This document shows, piece after piece, positions 59,642 to 64,000 of a stretch of DNA of 64,000 nt. Location of the stretch: assembly GCA_009741485.1 (NCBI GenBank), contig CM019216.1:51719943-51783942 (forward strand). The letters run 5' to 3'. Below the pieces are notes generated by a model that saw only the letters and a program-made list of their open reading frames with translations, had not been told where the DNA came from and did not search any database. A program made the position numbers and the translations under genes. The number at the start of each line of letters is the position of its first letter. The stretch's first letter is position 1. This stretch comes from Malurus cyaneus samueli (Eukaryota > Chordata > Aves > Passeriformes > Maluridae).

Positions 59642-62600
59642 TTTTTCTTCCGTAGAAAGACCTGGCCTCTGGATAGACAGCTTCCTGTTATGTGCTTGCA
59701 ACATTTTCAAAATATAACCATCTGCTTAAAGTAATTTTCAGGTTCCTCAAATGTCAACGTTTTTCAGTGTCCACACTTCCACACCAAACAGAACTGTTCA
59801 AATAGAGGATAACTTCTTTGGCTGTTCAGGAATTTGTTGTCCCAAACATGAGGCACGTGAAACAACAAGAAGTGTTTTACTGCATCGACACAAGTCTTTT
59901 CATGCACTCTAATAAAGCACAGCAATGTAAAAAGTGCAAACACGTTGACAGCCTATTCCACTGATTTTTTTCAATACTCACAGCCTTGCTGTTTTCTGGA
60001 TTGAGCTTTGGGAACAGCCTTTCACTATCTAACAGTAGGAGTTAGAGTTTCCCTGAAATCTCTTAATGACTCATGTTGTTGGTCTATTTTAAGAAAGCCA
60101 TCCCATTTCCAAAATTCAGTCACTTCTAATATCCCCTGCCATGTTCACCTGCCACTCCTGGCTGCTCTTCAGCAGCTAATCTGCACACCACATAAGCATT
60201 TAAAATTTGCAGTTAAACTGGGAATAAGATATCGGTACTTGGCATAGTTGATGACCTTTCTGATAATGACATAAACAGATTAAGAGGTATTCTTTTAAAA
60301 AGAAGACAACCCCCTCCTCCCAAAACACCAACAAGACTTTGCATGTAGGATTCATGCACCAGCTCCTGACTCATTTGCTATTCTAAATGGCTGACACAAT
60401 TTTGTTATGCTTGAAGTATTTGAAGCTGTAAATAAAGCCATTAATGCTTATGTGGTTTTCTAGGAAGGCTTTACCAAGATATTTCATTTTTCTATCAATC
60501 CTTGCAGTAGACACAAGTCTGGAGGCACCCAATCTGTGTCTAGACGTTACCCCCATAATATCATTCACATAAAGTTTGTATTGCATTTCTCCACAATAAC
60601 CTATCTAGTCCACAAACAAGGAAAATATGAAATGTCTAGCTCCACACCTCAGGTCAAATTTTTCAGTTTGGCACAAAGATTAAGAAAAGGAGGTTAATGT
60701 TAAAACCAGCTAGACAGAATGAGGATGCATTGATTTTCTCTGTAGTAAATAACCATAGGTCAGGACTAATGCTGGAAGTGTTTTTGAACTGTGTAGGCTG
60801 TGAATTCTCCACACTATGAAACCAGTTGCTAAGTCATTTCTCTTGCTGAAAGAGGGAGGAAATGAAACATTGACACAGAAAAACAGCCTTCTGTCACCCC
60901 TCCCACCTTTTAACGAAGGGACCAGGTAAAAAGAATTTGGACTGATACAGACTGACTGGTGCTGTTTTAAAATTGAAAATCATGCTTTGCTTTCCTTTGG
61001 AAAGCTGGGGAAAAAAATCTTTGTCTCTGGACATGCAAGCAATGAGCAGAAGGCAATTGATGACTGGAGCCATGAGGCATAAACATCAGTGCAGATGCCT
61101 GCGTGTCTGCAGGCTTGGCCTCAGCCATGGACTCAGATCACCTTGCTGGCAGCACTGCTGGCTGCCTCTGTGCCCTCAGGTCAGCTTGGCTCCAAGCTTC
61201 CTAGAACATGAATTTCCATGGCTTACAAGCTGTGGGATTAGGAAAGACAACTGTATGGGTTGACAGCACTGTATTTTGACTGCTCCCTACAATTGTTAAT
61301 TGCGATGAAATTTGAAGCATGGGAAAAGGTTTCCAGATACAGGGGGGATGCTTGCAGCAAACATATTTTAATAATATCAAAAATACATCTCCAAACAGGA
61401 GTGAGTATCAGGTTGCTTTAGGAGATTCTGAGTTCCATTACTTACTACTCCGTACATTTCATAGTGTACCACTGAAAAAGAGAGCTTTTAATAATTTTAT
61501 TTTTATTAGGTGGTGGCCATTAAAACCAGTTTAGGCTAGAGAGGAAGAAGACAAGGTGCACTGTTAAAGAGGAAAAATGTCCAAGGACTTCAGTAGAGCA
61601 CAGATATTGATAATGCCTCAATGATACTGATAATGAAAATTAATATCTTTTTATTGCAACAGTACAGGTGGAAAAAGCAGCAATGATACCTATCCTGGAA
61701 ACATGCCAGCTGTATTACATACTGACGCTTGAACCCACTTAACTTATGTCATAGAAAAAGCTACAGAGACCAGTCTGTATGGTAATAGAGAAGACTTACC
61801 TGCTGTCAAGTATTTTATTGTAAAAAACCAACAGGAAAGTCCACTGTTTCCCTGAAGCTATAAATTGTGTTCAGCAGACATGCTATCAGAGAAATATTTT
61901 GAAAACTGACTTTGGTAAAATCTCTCAATGGTTGGCTAAAAGCTCTGGTCAACCTAAAGAAAAAGGAATGATGGGGACCTTGCTCTTATTAGAAGTTTTG
62001 AGACAAACTTCCTTATAGTTGGAAGCCTTGCAGGTAGGATTGACTGGAATCACTATTGGTAAATATTAATAAAACCTTGCAGTAACTGATGTCAGCATGG
62101 AGACATTCACACACAGCACAGGAGAGCTGGGAATAGATCTAGAAAAAGGATGGGAAAAGAGAGGGAAGAGTGTTTTCGCAGGATCACGATGCTGGTGGGT
62201 CATCCAGTGCAGTCAAGAAGTGACTCCCTTTCTTGACATCCTCTCTCACTATGCTGAAAACGCATCTCAGAGTAAATCTGGAGATGATGAAAAAAAATTT
62301 CTTCTTATTTTGTCCTTTTTGTTTTTTTTTTTTTCCTTTCTTTGGAAGTTCTTTCACTTGTGGTATCTTTTATTGAAATTTCTGTTGCATGGTGGTTTGC
62401 CTGCACGTTCTCATTCTGCCACTCATCTGAACCTTTTAAACCAACTTTGTTTACCACTAAACCTCCCTGGGCAATGTGAAGAAGGTGTTTGCAGCCTTCA
62501 AGAAGTCCTTTATTCATGTTGCACCTGCAACAGTCACAAAAGAAAATAATGAGCAATTTGTTCACATGAATTTCTACAAAAATGCCATCCATCAGTGTGC

Positions 62601-62829
62601 TTCTAAGCCAGCAGACTTTTCTAACAGCTTTAATTGCACGGCATAAAGAATTTACTGCAAAGAAAAAGGGACTTTCAGAAGGTTGTTTTTTCACCGTGGA
62701 GTATTGAAGTTCTTCTGAAGACCACATATAACTTACTAGAAAGCTTGGAAATACTTTATAATTTTCTTTTCAGAAGTGTAAAAAAATATTCTAAAGTACA
62801 TATATGGACTGAACACAGATTTACTGCCA
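59642..62829. other. AT-rich non-genic stretch
   Basis: Unique DNA. A short ATT-GATAATG / ACT-GATAATG near-duplication lies at about 61608-61638, and a T13 run at 62322-62334. Frames of 150 codons (62097-62549 plus) and 140 codons (62305-62727 minus) overlap across that T run and are not credible. Confidence 0.5.
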
Positions 62830-63060
62830 CTGGCTCTTTGTAAGGCGGCCGGAATGAGGCTGCTCATGTACATAAATGAGTCCAGCTGGTACATTTACTG
62901 GCAGCTTTATAAGAACACCTCCAGAACTGCTGAATGCTTGTGAAAGGTAGGGTATCAAACAAACTGGACTGGACATGTGGGCCAGTTGATGGGCAAAGCA
63001 CTATAAACCTATCCATAACTAGTGCAGCTGTGACTATAAAATGTTTCAGAAAACCCCCCA
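62830..63060. promoter_or_regulatory. Putative conserved noncoding element
   Basis: Motif-dense block with a CpG-containing GGCGGCCGG word at 62844-62852, repeated ACATTTAC / ACATAAATG words and CAGCTGG E-box-like sites. No frame is convincingly coding. Regulatory function is inference from composition only. Confidence 0.22.
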
Positions 63061-63239
63061 AAAATCAGACACACAAACATTTAATGAATTTCAAATGAAA
63101 AACCTGGAATGCTTAGAGGGACCATGTAATGATTTTGGGGGAGTCCATTACAGGTCACACTTAAAACAAGAAGTGAGGTTTAGTAGTCAATATATTTTGT
63201 TGCTTCCTTTAATCAGCCTCAATTAAAATTTCCCAGCAA

Positions 63240-63665
63240 CAATTAACTTTCTATTTTTAAAATCACATTTCAGAGTGCAGCCTGGTATTAATATCCAACA
63301 AAACAAGGGGACCTCTTTAATATTGCTGCCAAGAGAGTGGTAGCATTGTGGTTCAAAGGCAAGCTTTGCGTATTTGTGTTAAACAGAGAAAGCAAAGCCG
63401 TTTGCCTCGTGTAATAAAAGCCTATCTGAAATTTATTCTTCCTCTAGCAGTGAAGTGCCTACATCTGGTCACTGCAGTGCCCCTCAATGAAAGTTTATGT
63501 CCTCAGGATCAATTGTTTAATTTATTTACTTCCCCCCACCCTCCAGCATCAGCCATTGGCAGTCAAATCCCGAGGACTGATTGCAACGTGTTATCATCTG
63601 CACCTTTCCTTTACATGAACAGGCAAATGGGAATTCGTTGTTTTAGAGACATGGCAAGGTGTTTG
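63240..63665. promoter_or_regulatory. Putative conserved noncoding element
   Basis: The block keeps CpG at several points (63369, about 63400-63409, 63572, 63586, 63635) in AT-rich surroundings. It contains dense TAAT, AACAAT and TTCAAAGG (TCF-like, 63353-63360) words. A plus-strand frame of 106 codons (63348-63668) crosses it but is not recognised. I favour noncoding regulatory sequence over an exon, with low certainty. Confidence 0.25.
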
Positions 63666-64000
63666 TAGACATGTCTGTAGTGAGTGAACAGTAATAGCAG
63701 CTCTTCAGGTTTGAAAGAGCCAAGAAAACTTTATGAACCTGGTCTAAGACATATCTGACCACAGACCTCAGGCTGACCCAAAGATAGTGAGCAAAATGGG
63801 AAATAATTCCCATCAAAGGTGCAGAGAAAACATTTCAGTACAGTAGCAGGGCTTTGTAGCAGCAGTGCACACAAGATTTATTTCTAGCACAGCCCTTGGG
63901 CAATGCTTCTGAGGAACAGCACAGTGATGACAACCTGCACAGCACCCTTGCTTGGCTTCACACACCTTCTTTAGGATGGAGAATGTCCCCATCCTCTTTT
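63666..64000. other. Non-genic stretch to window end
   Basis: Unique DNA, nothing recognised. Confidence 0.45.

Noticed and set aside
62097..62727. Frames of 150 codons (plus) and 140 codons (minus)
   Set aside because: Both run through a homopolymer T13 and overlap each other; no recognisable product.
1..64000. CRISPR arrays, bacterial operons, phage or plasmid features
   Set aside because: The sequence is vertebrate nuclear DNA with CR1 LINEs; no regularly spaced direct repeats or dense gene arrangement is present.

Overview
The window looks like vertebrate nuclear DNA, and specifically bird DNA. Five segments match the chicken-repeat-1 (CR1) LINE family. Two of them still encode recognisable pieces of the CR1 ORF2 C-terminus, and two keep traces of the 3' tail of short ATTCTATG-type repeats that is typical of avian CR1. 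Interspersed repeats are otherwise sparse, the background is AT-rich, and simple repeats are scattered throughout, as in an avian intergenic region or a very long intron. Species cannot be read from the sequence. A run of 10 N at 52752-52761 shows that this is a draft-assembly scaffold.

I recognise no host protein-coding gene, tRNA, rRNA or other known structural RNA. Almost all open frames are short (60-150 codons) and overlap one another on both strands. The few longer ones lie in CR1 copies, in a stop-free pyrimidine tract or in GC-richer patches. The most unusual non-repeat frame is 335 codons on the minus strand at 10501-11508. It resembles no family I know and is listed as uncertain.

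Layout. 0-9 kb: unique DNA with a GT-rich microsatellite (2719-2771), a small plus-strand CR1 scrap (5815-5894) and a CpG-retaining block (8690-8835). 9-17 kb: a motif-dense putative regulatory element (9840-10230), the long minus-strand frame, a possible MIR-type SINE scrap (13105-13147) and the best-preserved CR1 (15464-16185, minus). 17-30 kb: a polypyrimidine/poly-T stretch (17507-17690), a 20-bp palindrome, a pure pyrimidine tract of 550 bases without one purine (25971-26520) and a T13A15 inverted homopolymer (29611-29644). 30-46 kb: a CR1 lacking its 3' end (30561-31120, plus), a second putative regulatory element (38160-38480), several microsatellites and a C10A20 tract. 46-64 kb: a short CR1 3' end (46041-46195, minus), a 35-bp tandem duplication (47942-48011), a CpG-enriched GC patch (51480-51960), the assembly gap, a degenerate 33-35 bp minisatellite array (55938-56458), a diverged CR1 (57331-57680, plus) and two further putative conserved elements near the right end.

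No genes here can be shown to act together. What stands out is structural DNA (the pyrimidine tract, the minisatellite and the homopolymer palindromes) and a handful of CpG-retaining, motif-dense blocks that are candidate cis-regulatory elements. I found no evidence of a new multi-gene system.
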